The notes beneath the pieces were generated by a model that had not been told where the DNA came from, did no database searches, and was given only the letters and a program-made list of their open reading frames with translations. Below, in pieces: positions 9,773 to 18,988 of a stretch of DNA of 64,000 nt. Both the position numbers and the translations under genes were made by a program. Each line of letters opens with the position of its first letter. Position 1 is the stretch's first letter. The stretch spans positions 7,749,001 through 7,813,000 of the forward strand of contig NZ_JAPEQG010000001.1 in the NCBI RefSeq assembly GCF_026339735.1, given 5' to 3'. The stretch is from Streptomyces sp. NBC_01669 (GTDB taxonomy: Bacteria > Actinomycetota > Actinomycetes > Streptomycetales > Streptomycetaceae).

Positions 9773-10279
9773 TCATTTGGATTCTGGGGTCCTTCCGGGC
9801 GCCGTGGCGGCCGGCGGCAACAGCGGCCCGCACTCCCACTGCTGGAATATCAGCCGCGTCTCCACCCGGGCCACTTCGCGCCGCGAGGTGAACTCGTCGA
9901 GCACCAGCCGCTGCAGATCCGCGGTGTCGGCAACGGCCACGTGGACCAGATAGTCGTCGGGGCCGGTCAGATGGAAGAGCGCGCGGGACTCCGGCAACGC
10001 CCTGATCCGCTCGACGAACGGGCCGATGAGCTCCCTGCGGTGCGGGCGGACCTGCACCGACAGCAGCGCCTCCAGGCCACGGCCGATCCTGGCCGGGTCG
10101 AGACGCAGCCGGTGGCCGAGAATCACGCCTGAGCGGCGCAGCCGGGCCACCCGGTCCAGACAGGTCGACGGTGCGACCCCGACCTCGGCGGCGAGCTCGC
10201 GGTACGTGGTCCGGGCATCGTTCTGCAGCAGCCGCAGAATGTGCAGGTCCACCGGGTCCAGAACGACGGAATCAGCCAT
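9773..10279 (-). CDS. Lrp/AsnC family transcriptional regulator
   Basis: A 168-residue regulator. The HTH lies near residues 8-60 (VDLHILRLLQNDARTTYREL, GVAPSTCLDRVARLRRSGVI) and the RAM domain includes HLTGPDDYLVHVAV. The start is the ATG at 10279. It is divergent from a PLP trans-sulfuration gene with 59 bases between starts. This is the classical layout of an Lrp-type regulator with its single target, so sensing of an amino acid handled by that enzyme is likely but inferred. The final 15 residues are Pro/Ala-rich. Confidence 0.94.
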   Translation of the reverse strand: MADSVVLDPVDLHILRLLQNDARTTYRELAAEVGVAPSTCLDRVARLRRSGVILGHRLRLDPARIGRGLEALLSVQVRPHRRELIGPFVERIRALPESRALFHLTGPDDYLVHVAVADTADLQRLVLDEFTSRREVARVETRLIFQQWECGPLLPPAATAPGRTPESK

Positions 10280-10338
10280 TCGCCGAACGTAGCACGGTGT
10301 TTCGACGGCATGGCCCGGCACCTGTTCAGAGTGGTGTC

Positions 10339-11550
10339 ATGGACACCGAAGCCTCGATGCGGCCCTCGACGACACCCCGGTCCAGGGCGCTGGCCACCGA
10401 AGCCGTGCACGCCGGACGCGACGACCTCGCTGCACTCGGCCTGCACGCCCCGCCGATCGATCTGTCCACCACCTACCCCTCGTACGACTCCAGGGGAGAG
10501 GCGGAACGGATCGACACCTTCGCCACCACCGGCGCCAAGCTCGACGGGCCGCCCGTCTACGCCCGGCTCGACAACCCGACCACGGCCCGGTTCGAAACGG
10601 CTCTGGCCCGGCTCGAGGGGACCGAGAGCGCTGTGTCGTTCGCCAGCGGCATGGCGGCGCTCACCGCGGTTCTGCTGGCCCGCGCGAGCATGGGCCTGCG
10701 CCATGTGATCGCTGTCCGCCCGCTGTACGGCTGCAGCGACCATCTTCTCGGTGCCGGCCTGCTGGGCACCGAAGTCACCTGGACCGATCCGGCGGGCATC
10801 GCGGAGGCGATCCGTCCGGACACCGGTCTGGTCGTGGTCGAGACACCGGCCAACCCGACGCTCGCAGAGGTCGACATCCGGGCGCTCGCGCACTCCTGCG
10901 GATCGGTTCCGCTGCTCGTCGACAACACCTTTGCCACCCCGGTCCTCCAGCGGCCCGTCGAGCACGGCGCACGGATCGTTCTGCACAGCGCCACCAAGTA
11001 CCTGGGCGGGCACGGCGATGTGATGGGCGGCGTCGTCGCCTGCGACGAGGAGTTCGCGGCCCGGCTGCGACAGGTGCGGTTCGCCACCGGCGGGGTACTG
11101 CATCCGATGGCCGGATATCTGCTGCTGCGGGGTCTGTCCACCCTGCCGGTACGGGTGCGTGCCGCCTCCGCGAGCGCCGCCGAACTGTCCCGCCGGCTGG
11201 CCACCGACCCGCGCATCGCCAGGGTCCACTACCCGGCGGTGGGCGGGGCGATGGTCTCCTTCGAGGTGTACGGGGATCCGCACCGGGTGATCTCCGCCGT
11301 ACGGCTCATCACTCCTGCGGTGAGTCTCGGCAGTGTGGACACCCTGATCCAGCATCCGGCCTCCATCAGCCACCGCATTGTGGATGAGGGAGACCGGCAG
11401 GCTTCCGGGGTCGGGGACCGGCTGCTGCGTATGTCGGTCGGCCTGGAGGACGTCGAGGACCTGTGGGCCGATCTCTGTCAGGCGCTCAGCGACCCGCCTG
11501 CTCGTACGACGGCAGGGAGCGTACCGGAGTCGCTTCCAGCCGGGCGGTGA
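10339..11550 (+). CDS. Trans-sulfuration family PLP enzyme (cystathionine gamma-synthase/lyase-like)
   Basis: A 403-residue PLP-dependent enzyme of the Cys/Met metabolism family. It shows YARLDNPTTARFETALARLEG, the SFASGMAALTAV loop, VETPANPTL, DNTFATP, and the PLP-binding lysine K220 in SATKYLGGHGDV. The C-terminal half has the expected IQHPASISH and RMSVGLEDVEDLWAD. Whether it acts as a gamma-synthase, gamma-lyase or beta-lyase cannot be settled from motifs. The divergent Lrp regulator suggests amino-acid catabolism. Its last 65 bases overlap the convergent GNAT gene, and the C-terminal tail (PARTTAGSVPESLPAGR) is probably an extension. Confidence 0.92.
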   Translation: MDTEASMRPSTTPRSRALATEAVHAGRDDLAALGLHAPPIDLSTTYPSYDSRGEAERIDTFATTGAKLDGPPVYARLDNPTTARFETALARLEGTESAVSFASGMAALTAVLLARASMGLRHVIAVRPLYGCSDHLLGAGLLGTEVTWTDPAGIAEAIRPDTGLVVVETPANPTLAEVDIRALAHSCGSVPLLVDNTFATPVLQRPVEHGARIVLHSATKYLGGHGDVMGGVVACDEEFAARLRQVRFATGGVLHPMAGYLLLRGLSTLPVRVRAASASAAELSRRLATDPRIARVHYPAVGGAMVSFEVYGDPHRVISAVRLITPAVSLGSVDTLIQHPASISHRIVDEGDRQASGVGDRLLRMSVGLEDVEDLWADLCQALSDPPARTTAGSVPESLPAGR

Positions 11551-12925
11551 TGACGAGCGTGCCCTCCTCGATCTGGTAGTCGAGGGGAAGCTCGAGGGCT
11601 CGCATGGCGGCGACCATGCCGGTGTTGGACGCCTGGGTGACGGCGTAGACGCTGTCGCAGCCGGCCTCGACGGCGAGCGTCACCAGGCGGCCGAGGAGCT
11701 CCGAGCCGATGCCCCGGCGCTGCCAGTCGTCCTCGACGAGGAGGGCCACCTCGGTCTCGTCACCGTCCCAGAGGAGGTGTCCCAGGGCGACCAGGCGGCC
11801 GGAGGCCGTCTGGACGGCCAGGGTGCGGCCGAACCTGGGGCTCAGCAGGTGGTCCAGGTAGCGGTCGGCATCGCGGACCGGACCGTGGTAGCGCAGCCGC
11901 AGTGTCTGCTCGGAGCAGCGGTCGTGCATGGCGCGGGCGGCGGCCAGGTCGCTCCGGTCCGCGCGGCGGACGGTGATCTCGTTGCCCTCGGGGAGCGTGA
12001 GCACGTGCTCGCTGCGCGGGACGCGGGGGCCGAGCCGGGCGTCGAGCTCCACCAGTGCGCGGGCCCGGGCGAACTCGGTCGGGGTGAACGGCAGATAGGG
12101 CCGCTCGATGGTGATCGCACCGCCGGACGGGTCGCGCAGTCGCATCACCGTCTCCTCGAGCATCCCTTCGACCGGTGCGCTCTCCCCGGTCGCACGGCCG
12201 GTGACCGAGACGGCAGGCAGCGAGTGGATGGTGCAGCGACCGAGCAACTGGCGCAGCGCGAGCGGGAGTTCAGCGGCGTCCAGGGCGGTGCGGGTGGCGA
12301 GTCCCAGGATCCGCGTCGGGGCGTCCACCAGGTCGTGCGCGTCGGCCCGCTCGATCCAGGTGGAGCTGCCGCCCGCGGCGGAGATCGCCCGGCTCAGCTG
12401 CCGGACCTGGAGCGAGGCGGGGGCGCGCAGCAGGAACTCGTCGACCGTGCCCTGTGCCAGCGGATGCGTCTGCAGAGTGAGGATGTCGATCCGGTGCTGG
12501 GCGAGCGTGATGCAGAGCGCGGCGAGACTGCCGGGGGCGTCCCGGACCGTGGTGCGCATCCGCCACAGCACCGTGTCCTCGTCGGACGGGGCCGGACCGG
12601 CGGCGGGCGTGGTCACGAGTGCGGCGGCAGCGGTGGCCGCCGCGTTGTCGGTGACCGTGTGGTGGGACAGGCCCACGCTGTGGTCGCCGGAGGTCGGCGG
12701 CGGGGCGTGACTGTGCCGCCGTGCCCACCAGGTGTGGAACGCGGCCGTCGCCACGAGGGCCAGGGCCGAGGCGATCAGCAGATACGGTCCGTCGGGCTGG
12801 TGCCCGATCATGTTGGCGATCGCGTCGGCCACCGCGACGGCGGTGAACAGGGCGGCCAGCTCGATCAGGTCCCGCCGCCAGTGGTGTGGGCGGCGGGCGC
12901 TCTTCGCGGATGTCACATCAGTCAT
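11486..12925 (-). CDS. Membrane-anchored ACT-GNAT acetyltransferase fusion
   Basis: A 479-residue protein with an unusual domain order. Two predicted transmembrane helices lie at about residues 20-41 (LIELAALFTAVAVADAIAN) and 46-67 (PYLLIASALALVATAAF). Then comes an ACT-like amino-acid-sensing domain at about 120-195 (MRTTVRDAPGSLAALCITLA, a typical ACT start). A linker follows, then a GNAT acetyltransferase domain at about 305-465 (ITVRRADRSDLAAARAMH; acetyl-CoA loop VEDDWQRRGIGSELLGRLV). The substrate is unknown. A membrane-bound acetyltransferase controlled by an amino acid is the inference. It overlaps the convergent PLP gene by 65 bases. Confidence 0.88.
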   Translation of the reverse strand: MTDVTSAKSARRPHHWRRDLIELAALFTAVAVADAIANMIGHQPDGPYLLIASALALVATAAFHTWWARRHSHAPPPTSGDHSVGLSHHTVTDNAAATAAAALVTTPAAGPAPSDEDTVLWRMRTTVRDAPGSLAALCITLAQHRIDILTLQTHPLAQGTVDEFLLRAPASLQVRQLSRAISAAGGSSTWIERADAHDLVDAPTRILGLATRTALDAAELPLALRQLLGRCTIHSLPAVSVTGRATGESAPVEGMLEETVMRLRDPSGGAITIERPYLPFTPTEFARARALVELDARLGPRVPRSEHVLTLPEGNEITVRRADRSDLAAARAMHDRCSEQTLRLRYHGPVRDADRYLDHLLSPRFGRTLAVQTASGRLVALGHLLWDGDETEVALLVEDDWQRRGIGSELLGRLVTLAVEAGCDSVYAVTQASNTGMVAAMRALELPLDYQIEEGTLVITARLEATPVRSLPSYEQAGR

Positions 12926-13090
12926 GAGCTCACTGTGACGGAGCGGTGTTGCCTGATCGCGAACGTCTTGTGACTGATGGGTTAAGTGTGGATCTAGTCC
13001 CCTATCACCCGTTTTCGTTGATTGCTGTCGTGGATGATTGCGGCCGCTGCGGAGTTTGCGGCGGGCCTGGGTGCTCCGAAGGCGGGACGG

Positions 13091-13118
13091 GACGGGTCAC
13101 GGTGGGGCGTGACCCGTC
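13091..13118 (-). terminator. Hairpin terminator after the DUF6493 operon
   Basis: An exact 11-base stem, GACGGGTCACG (13091-13101) with CGTGACCCGTC (13108-13118), and a 6-base loop. It lies about 40 bases beyond the stop of the leftward SWIM-DUF6493 operon. There is no U tract, which is usual in Streptomyces. Confidence 0.75.
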
Positions 13119-13160
13119 ACTGCTTACGACCTGATCCACTCTCTCTCGTGCACCAGGTCG

Positions 13161-15860
13161 TTACGGCACGATGTCGTCGGCCGTCGTCTCCGACCCCTTT
13201 TCCCAGGCCGCCTGCAGCCGTGCCGCATGACGTACCAGCTGCGACGACCCGCCGCGCGCGGCCAGAGCCGTCAGCCCGGGTATCGGCTCGGTCGCCACCG
13301 CGCCGCAGCGTTCCGCGCATTCGGCGGCCACGGACAGCAGATCGCTCAGCCCGCGCGGGGCCTGCTCGTACGCCAGCAGCGGGGGCAGCGCGGCGGTCAG
13401 CACGGTGAGCACCGTCCGGTATGCGCCGGTGGCGGCAGCCGTACGGGCGGACTCCGCCACACGGTTGGGTTTCACCAGCTCGCGGTCGACGAGAATCGCC
13501 AACTCCCGGCCGAGCAGCACCGCGTCCAGCCTGTCCTGGGCCGCGAGCACCAGCAGGGCGTCGACCGCCGACAACCTGTCCTCCGGATGGCGGGCGCCCA
13601 GCCCGTACGCCACGGCCAGATGGATGGCCGCGGCGGCCGGGCCGCCGAGCCCGGCGAGCCGGGGCAGCGGCCAGGCCGCACCCCGTAGCTCCTCGGTCGC
13701 GCAGGTGGCGACAGCGGGCAGCATCCAGGCGGCCATCGTCTCGCCGTCCTCGGGCAGGGTGGCGAGCCAGGAGCCGGGCTCCTCGCCCCAGTGGTAGCAC
13801 CGGTGTCCGTCCGGGACGTGCGGGCGGCCCAGCCAGTGGAAGCAACGCGGGAACTCCTGCTGGATGCCCCGACTTTCCTCGGTGGCCAACAGGACGCGTC
13901 GCGTCCCGGCAGCCGATCGCTGCAACCAGCTGCGCGACGGCGGCTGTTCGTTCTCCAGATGGTGCTGCTGCACAGGTGCGACCGGTTCGTCCGCGTGGAG
14001 CCAGGCAGCCAGCCGGTCACCCTGCGCGGTGCCGAGCAGGGTGGCCGCATCCGCCGCCTCCGCTGCCTCGCGCCGACCGCTGCGCCGCACGCGCAGCAGC
14101 GCCTGGGCGAAATCGGCTTCCCCGGGTTCGACCCCGAGCTGCTGATACGTACGCAGCCGCTCGACCAGCACCGCCGGGTCCAGCGAGCCGGTGTGCCATG
14201 TCGGAGTGGCCAGAAGGAACGGCGACCTGCCGATCAGTACCGAGTAGGCGGCCTCCCACAGCCGCGCCCGGAGGATTCCGTCGAGCGCCGCATGGACACA
14301 GGTGCCGGTCCCGGTCCAGCCGGCACGCCCGTCGTGAACGGCTCGCACCGAGACCCGTTCGAGCAGTACGGCCACGACGAGTTCGATGCCCGTGTCCAGG
14401 CTGAGCGTCCGCTCGACGTGGGACGATGTGTCGTCGAGCCACCACCGATCCGCCAGCGCGTCGCGCAGCGCATCCGCCAGCGCCGGACGGTCCGTGTGGG
14501 CATGGCGGACCAGTCCGTCCAGAGCCCGCTCGAAGGTGGCCGGTTCCCGTGATCCGGATCGCACCAGTGCCACCACCTCCTCGACGAGCTCGGCGGTCGT
14601 CTCCGGCGCAGGTTCGAGCCGACGCGGAGCAGGAACCGACGGCAGTATCTCCTCGTACGGCTCGGCCGGTGGCCGGGCGTCCAGCAGATCCCCGAACACC
14701 TCCGCCGCTGCTGCCCGGTGCACCGGCCCCAACAGCTCCGCGGACATGGCGAGTTCCTCGCGCAAGGGGTCGCCGACAGGGGGTGCGTACCGCGCCACCA
14801 ACTTCAGCGCCCGCTCCTGGATGCCGATGTCCTCGTGACCGAATGCCTCGGCGACGACCGGCAGCAGTTCTTCGGCCGCCGACGCGTCGCGGCGCAGTGC
14901 CTTGCCGAGCAGCACGAGCTGGGCCCGGACGAGCTTCTTCTCCGTCCGGAACAGCACCGAACCCGAGACGTCCGCCAGCTCCCGCACGGACAGACCACCG
15001 CGCTCGTCCAGCCGGGCCAGCACATCCTGCGCATGGCCCGCGACGGTCGAGATGCCGTCCGCAGCCATCCCGATCCAGTCGGCGACCCGCTCGGCCTCCT
15101 CCTGCTCCGTCAGCGCGAGCCGGCGCAGCACGGTCAGGAAGAACCGCAGATCGCCGGGCTTTCCGCCACGGAGCAACCGGGTCACGCAGCAGTTGACGAG
15201 CACGGACCGCCCCAGCAGCCCCTCATCCACCGAAGTGGACAGTGCTGAGGGCCAGTTGTCCGCGGATTCGTGTTCCTGATCGCCGTACCAGATGACCTGC
15301 GGGGGCAGCTCCGTCGTCTCGAAGAGCCGTGGCACCATCACCGCGAGATGCGGATCCGCACGCAGTATGTCGATCAACGGCGGCGCGCCCTTCCGCCGCC
15401 ACTGCAGGGTGGAGACCCTCTCCGCCCAGCCGACGACGAAACCCTCCGTGGTGGGCACGGAGCACTGTGCCCTCTTCACCAGTTCGGAGACGAACTCGTA
15501 GTCGATCCGAGTGGCGGTGGGCCGCGCGGCCAGCCGGTGGGCGAGGTCGCCGAGCCAGGCAGGATCACGGTCCGCGAGCACGTCGAGGACCAGCGGGTAC
15601 GGGGAGCGGGTCCAGTCGCGCAGCTCCCGGCCACCGATCCAGGTGGCGCAGCCGGCGGCTCCGGAGTGACAGCCCGCTCCGGCGATCAGCAGGGCCTTCT
15701 GGATCCTGTCCCGTTCGCGCCATTCCCAGCTCCGCGACTCCTTGCGCATCGTCTTCAACTCCGCCAGCGCAGAACGGCGTTCCGCCCGGTCCAGCGGCAG
15801 GAGAAGTGCGGGGACGTCTTCCTTGCATCCCTCACGTACCGCGGTGAGCAGCTCCTTCAT
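13161..15860 (-). CDS. DUF6493 family protein
   Basis: An 899-residue protein of a family found mainly in actinomycetes. It is mostly alpha-helical with no signal peptide or membrane segment. The N-terminal half (about residues 1-400) looks like an alpha-solenoid of short helical repeats (LKTMRKESRSWEWRERDR; SAEELLPVVAEAFGHEDIGI), which suggests protein-protein binding. The second half has tryptophan-rich segments (CFHWLGRPHVPDGHRCYHWG). No catalytic motif is visible. It overlaps the upstream SWIM gene by four bases (ATGA), so the two are translated together. Function unknown. Confidence 0.88.
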   Translation of the reverse strand: MKELLTAVREGCKEDVPALLLPLDRAERRSALAELKTMRKESRSWEWRERDRIQKALLIAGAGCHSGAAGCATWIGGRELRDWTRSPYPLVLDVLADRDPAWLGDLAHRLAARPTATRIDYEFVSELVKRAQCSVPTTEGFVVGWAERVSTLQWRRKGAPPLIDILRADPHLAVMVPRLFETTELPPQVIWYGDQEHESADNWPSALSTSVDEGLLGRSVLVNCCVTRLLRGGKPGDLRFFLTVLRRLALTEQEEAERVADWIGMAADGISTVAGHAQDVLARLDERGGLSVRELADVSGSVLFRTEKKLVRAQLVLLGKALRRDASAAEELLPVVAEAFGHEDIGIQERALKLVARYAPPVGDPLREELAMSAELLGPVHRAAAAEVFGDLLDARPPAEPYEEILPSVPAPRRLEPAPETTAELVEEVVALVRSGSREPATFERALDGLVRHAHTDRPALADALRDALADRWWLDDTSSHVERTLSLDTGIELVVAVLLERVSVRAVHDGRAGWTGTGTCVHAALDGILRARLWEAAYSVLIGRSPFLLATPTWHTGSLDPAVLVERLRTYQQLGVEPGEADFAQALLRVRRSGRREAAEAADAATLLGTAQGDRLAAWLHADEPVAPVQQHHLENEQPPSRSWLQRSAAGTRRVLLATEESRGIQQEFPRCFHWLGRPHVPDGHRCYHWGEEPGSWLATLPEDGETMAAWMLPAVATCATEELRGAAWPLPRLAGLGGPAAAAIHLAVAYGLGARHPEDRLSAVDALLVLAAQDRLDAVLLGRELAILVDRELVKPNRVAESARTAAATGAYRTVLTVLTAALPPLLAYEQAPRGLSDLLSVAAECAERCGAVATEPIPGLTALAARGGSSQLVRHAARLQAAWEKGSETTADDIVP

Positions 15861-17230
15861 CGCGCACCCCCGGCAACCGGTGCGTCCCTACGGGCCATCC
15901 GGACGGCGAGAGCGTGCTTGCAGGGGCCCCGCCGCCCCCGGTAATCCGCCCACCACTGGCAGGTACAGCTCAGCACTCCGTCTTTCTCCCTCACCTGGTA
16001 GCGGCGGTTCCCCGAGGAGACGGCAGCCAGCTCCCCGTCCAGCGCGACCGCGCCCGATCCGGCCAGCTGACGGGCGGCGACCAGACGCGGATTGTGCCGC
16101 TCGGCCCGGTCGGCGTCGTACGGCAGTTCACGGTGGAAGTACGCCGCGTCCGCGAGGTCGTACCCCACCCGGCCCGCTGTGCCCAACCGGGTGAGGGCGG
16201 CCCGCACCCGCTCCACCGACAGCCCCGACTGCTCGGCGAGGTCCGTCGGTTCGATCCGCGGCTCCCAGGCGAGCAGTACGGACACCAGCTCGGCGTCGGC
16301 CGCGGCATCGTCGGTGGCCAGTGCGTCGAGCACGCCGCCCTCACCGGAGAAGCCGCGCGAGGCGTCGGGCGACAGCGTCAGCGTGAGACGCATTCCCGGC
16401 AGTACCACCTCCCAGGCGCTCGCGGCCGCGGCGCCGTCGGCCACCGGCCCGTACACCCGCAACGCCGTCGCGTGACGCAGCACCCGCTGGAGCGTCACCA
16501 GCCGCTCGGGCCCGGGCAGGCATACTGCGCCGGCCACCGGCCTCGTGGTCGGCCGCAGGGTCTTCCCGGTGGGGACGACCCACTGAGCGCCGCGCGACGC
16601 GTTTCCCGACGAGCGCGGCAGCGCGCGCAGGAACCGGACCGCCTCCGGCGCGGACAGCTCCGCCCGCAGGTCGAAACCGGCGGAGACCACCTGCGCCTCG
16701 GCGAACCCGCGCAGCCAACGGTCGGGCAGCGGCACCTTCTTCTCGACGACCGGACCGTTCAGCGTGGTGACAGCCATCTCCTCCGGACCGACCCGGAGAT
16801 GCAGCGGATCGTCTCCCGCTATCCGCGAAAGCGCCTCCCGCAGAGGGTTGTTGACATCCACATTCGTTGTGCCATGCCCTGTCTGCGCGCCGTCCAGACC
16901 GTCCTGCAGCACATCGAGGCGCGCATACACCCCGCAGCAGCCGGAGAACGACTCGAAGCGCAGCCGGTCGCCGTTTCCCGTCACCACCGGGTCGAGGGAG
17001 GAGGGCAGGGTCCGCTGGTAGTAGCGCGCGGACGCCACGTCCGCCACGGCCAGCAGCCCGCGGGCGGCGACCCGCGGCGAGGCGAGAAAGCCGGCGAAGA
17101 ACCGGGGATGGGGCTCTGCACCCCGCGGCGTCAGACCGCCCGCGGTCTCCAGGCCGAGCACCTGTCCGGCCTGGGAGGACTCGAGAACGGAAGGGCGGGA
17201 GTAGGCCAGGGCCTGTACGGATCGGGTCAT
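15857..17230 (-). CDS. SWIM zinc-finger family protein
   Basis: A 457-residue protein with a C-terminal SWIM zinc finger of the CxCx(n)CxH type: LSCTCQWWADYRGRRGPCKH, about residues 420-440. SWIM domains bind DNA or proteins. In bacteria SWIM proteins often sit beside MoxR ATPases and VWA proteins in chaperone- or conflict-like loci. The N-terminal region (residues 1-300) is a conserved domain of unknown function. A winged-helix-like segment at about 300-360 (EPTDLAEQSGLSVERVRAAL) precedes the zinc finger. First gene of the two-gene operon with the DUF6493 gene. Confidence 0.9.
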   Translation of the reverse strand: MTRSVQALAYSRPSVLESSQAGQVLGLETAGGLTPRGAEPHPRFFAGFLASPRVAARGLLAVADVASARYYQRTLPSSLDPVVTGNGDRLRFESFSGCCGVYARLDVLQDGLDGAQTGHGTTNVDVNNPLREALSRIAGDDPLHLRVGPEEMAVTTLNGPVVEKKVPLPDRWLRGFAEAQVVSAGFDLRAELSAPEAVRFLRALPRSSGNASRGAQWVVPTGKTLRPTTRPVAGAVCLPGPERLVTLQRVLRHATALRVYGPVADGAAAASAWEVVLPGMRLTLTLSPDASRGFSGEGGVLDALATDDAAADAELVSVLLAWEPRIEPTDLAEQSGLSVERVRAALTRLGTAGRVGYDLADAAYFHRELPYDADRAERHNPRLVAARQLAGSGAVALDGELAAVSSGNRRYQVREKDGVLSCTCQWWADYRGRRGPCKHALAVRMARRDAPVAGGAR

Positions 17231-17261
17231 GCAAAAACCGTAGAACCCACCACTGACAATC

Positions 17262-17289
17262 GGCCCCGGACGGCTGTCTGTCCGGGGCC
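17262..17289 (-). terminator. Hairpin terminator after phoD
   Basis: A perfect 10-base stem, GGCCCCGGAC (17262-17271) with GTCCGGGGCC (17280-17289), and an 8-base loop. It lies 29 bases past the phoD stop on the minus strand, between phoD and the start of the SWIM gene. Confidence 0.8.
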
Positions 17290-17317
17290 TCGTCCGACGT
17301 CGGTTACGGGCGTCCGC

Positions 17318-18898
17318 TCACTGTCCGACACGCCCCGGCTGCAGCACCGTGGTGAACAGCACCGAACCGCCCTGCGCCCGCAGCCGCACCGTCAACTCGC
17401 CGCTGTCCCCGTCGATGTCGACCTCGCCGAAGAACTGCGGCGACTCCATCGGCGACACGTTCGCCCGGTCGGGCGCACGCAGGAAGACCTGGTCGGGGCC
17501 GAAGGTGTTGTCGAGTGCGTTGGCGGGGAATCCTCCGGCGGCCAACGGACCCGATACGAACTCCCAGAACGGTGCGAAGTCCTTGAACGCCGCGCGCTCG
17601 GGGGCGTAGTGCTGTGCCGATGTGTAGTGCACGTCGGCGGTCAGCCAGACCGTGCCGGTGATCCGGCGGTGCTTGATGAATCGCAGCAGCTCGGCGATCT
17701 GCAGCTCACGGCCGAGCGGGGCACCGGGGTCGCCCTGCGCCACCGCCTCGAAGTTCGTCGCACCGTCCGTGACGACCAGTCCCAGTGGCATGTCTGCGGC
17801 GATCACCTTCCACACTGCGCGGGACCGCGACAGCTCGCGCTTGAGCCAGCGGAGCTGCTCGGCGCCGAGGATGCCCGTGGTGTCGTCGGGCTGCCGTCCG
17901 GGAGAGTTGGCGTTCCGGAACGACCGCATGTCGAGAACGAACACATCGAGCAGCGGCCCGTGGCGCACTACCCGGTGCACCCGGCCGTCGCCGGACGATG
18001 CGTGCAGCGTGGACACCGGGAAGTACTCGCGGAATGCCTGCATCGAGCGCGCTGCCAGCACATTCACGTTCTTCTCGGTGTATCGGGCGTCGTCCAGGAT
18101 CTGCCCGGGATACCAGTTGTTGCGTACCTCGTGGTCGTCCCACTGGATGATCGACGGCACCTGCGCGTTGAACTTCTTCAGGTTGTCGTCAAGGAGGTTG
18201 TAGCGGAAGTTCCCGCGGTACTCGGCGAGCGTCTCGGCGACCTTCGCCTTCTCCTCGGTGGTGATGTTCCGCCAGACCCTGCCGTCGGGCAGCGTCACGC
18301 TCGGCTCGATCACACCGTCCGCGTAGATGTTGTCGCCGCTGCAGAGGAAGAAGTCCGGGTCGAGGCGGCGCATCTCGTCATAGACCAGGTACCCGCCGAT
18401 GTCCGGGTTGATGCCCCAGCCCTGTCCCGCGATGTCGCCGGACCACAGGAAGCGCACCCCGTCCCGGCGCCGGGCAGGCGCGGTACGAAACGTTCCGTAC
18501 ACCGGCTCACCGGTCCGGCGCGGATCGTCCGGGTCCGCGAGCGTCACCCGGTAGTGCACCTGCTCGCCCGCCGGAAGCCCGTACAGCGGCGTCGTCCCGG
18601 TGAAGTCCGTACCCGGACCGACGAGCGGCCCGTACCAGGTACGGGCCCGCCGGAACGACTCCGTCGCCGACGTCTCCACGATCATCCGGGCCGGCCGGTC
18701 CGCACGCACCCACACCAGGGCGGACGACGCCGTGACATCACCCACCTGTACGCCCCAGCCCGCGCGCGGACGGCCGGACAGGGCGAAGGCGGGGGCCGCC
18801 GCTCCCGCCAGGGGAAGGGTGAGCGCGGCCGAAGCCGCGAGCGAACCGCGCAGCACGGTGCGGCGGTCGGGCGAAGGGATACGCGGACGGTACGACAT
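17318..18898 (-). CDS. phoD: Alkaline phosphatase D family protein (PhoD), Tat-exported
   Basis: A 526-residue secreted phosphodiesterase/phosphatase of the PhoD family. The N-terminus has a Tat signal (DRRTVLRG, then a hydrophobic Ala/Leu stretch ending near AFALSG, about residue 41). An Ig-like N-terminal domain precedes the metallophosphatase core, which shows FLWSGDIAGQG, FFLCSGDNIYADG, IIQWDDHEVRNN and WLTADVHYTSAQHY. PhoD enzymes use Fe/Ca to release phosphate from diesters and teichoic acids. I see no PHO box in the 90 bases upstream, so PhoP control is not evident. Confidence 0.94.
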   Translation of the reverse strand: MSYRPRIPSPDRRTVLRGSLAASAALTLPLAGAAAPAFALSGRPRAGWGVQVGDVTASSALVWVRADRPARMIVETSATESFRRARTWYGPLVGPGTDFTGTTPLYGLPAGEQVHYRVTLADPDDPRRTGEPVYGTFRTAPARRRDGVRFLWSGDIAGQGWGINPDIGGYLVYDEMRRLDPDFFLCSGDNIYADGVIEPSVTLPDGRVWRNITTEEKAKVAETLAEYRGNFRYNLLDDNLKKFNAQVPSIIQWDDHEVRNNWYPGQILDDARYTEKNVNVLAARSMQAFREYFPVSTLHASSGDGRVHRVVRHGPLLDVFVLDMRSFRNANSPGRQPDDTTGILGAEQLRWLKRELSRSRAVWKVIAADMPLGLVVTDGATNFEAVAQGDPGAPLGRELQIAELLRFIKHRRITGTVWLTADVHYTSAQHYAPERAAFKDFAPFWEFVSGPLAAGGFPANALDNTFGPDQVFLRAPDRANVSPMESPQFFGEVDIDGDSGELTVRLRAQGGSVLFTTVLQPGRVGQ

Positions 18899-18988
18899 CG
18901 AGGTGCCTCCGGGGGCAGCGGGACAGAGGTACGGGTGGCCGGTCGACCGGCCCCACCTTTGTGCCCGTCGGCGGCGGGCACACCAACC

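Noticed and set aside
18899..18988. Search for a PHO box upstream of phoD
   Set aside because: No pair of 11-base GTTCACC-like repeats is visible in this short gap.
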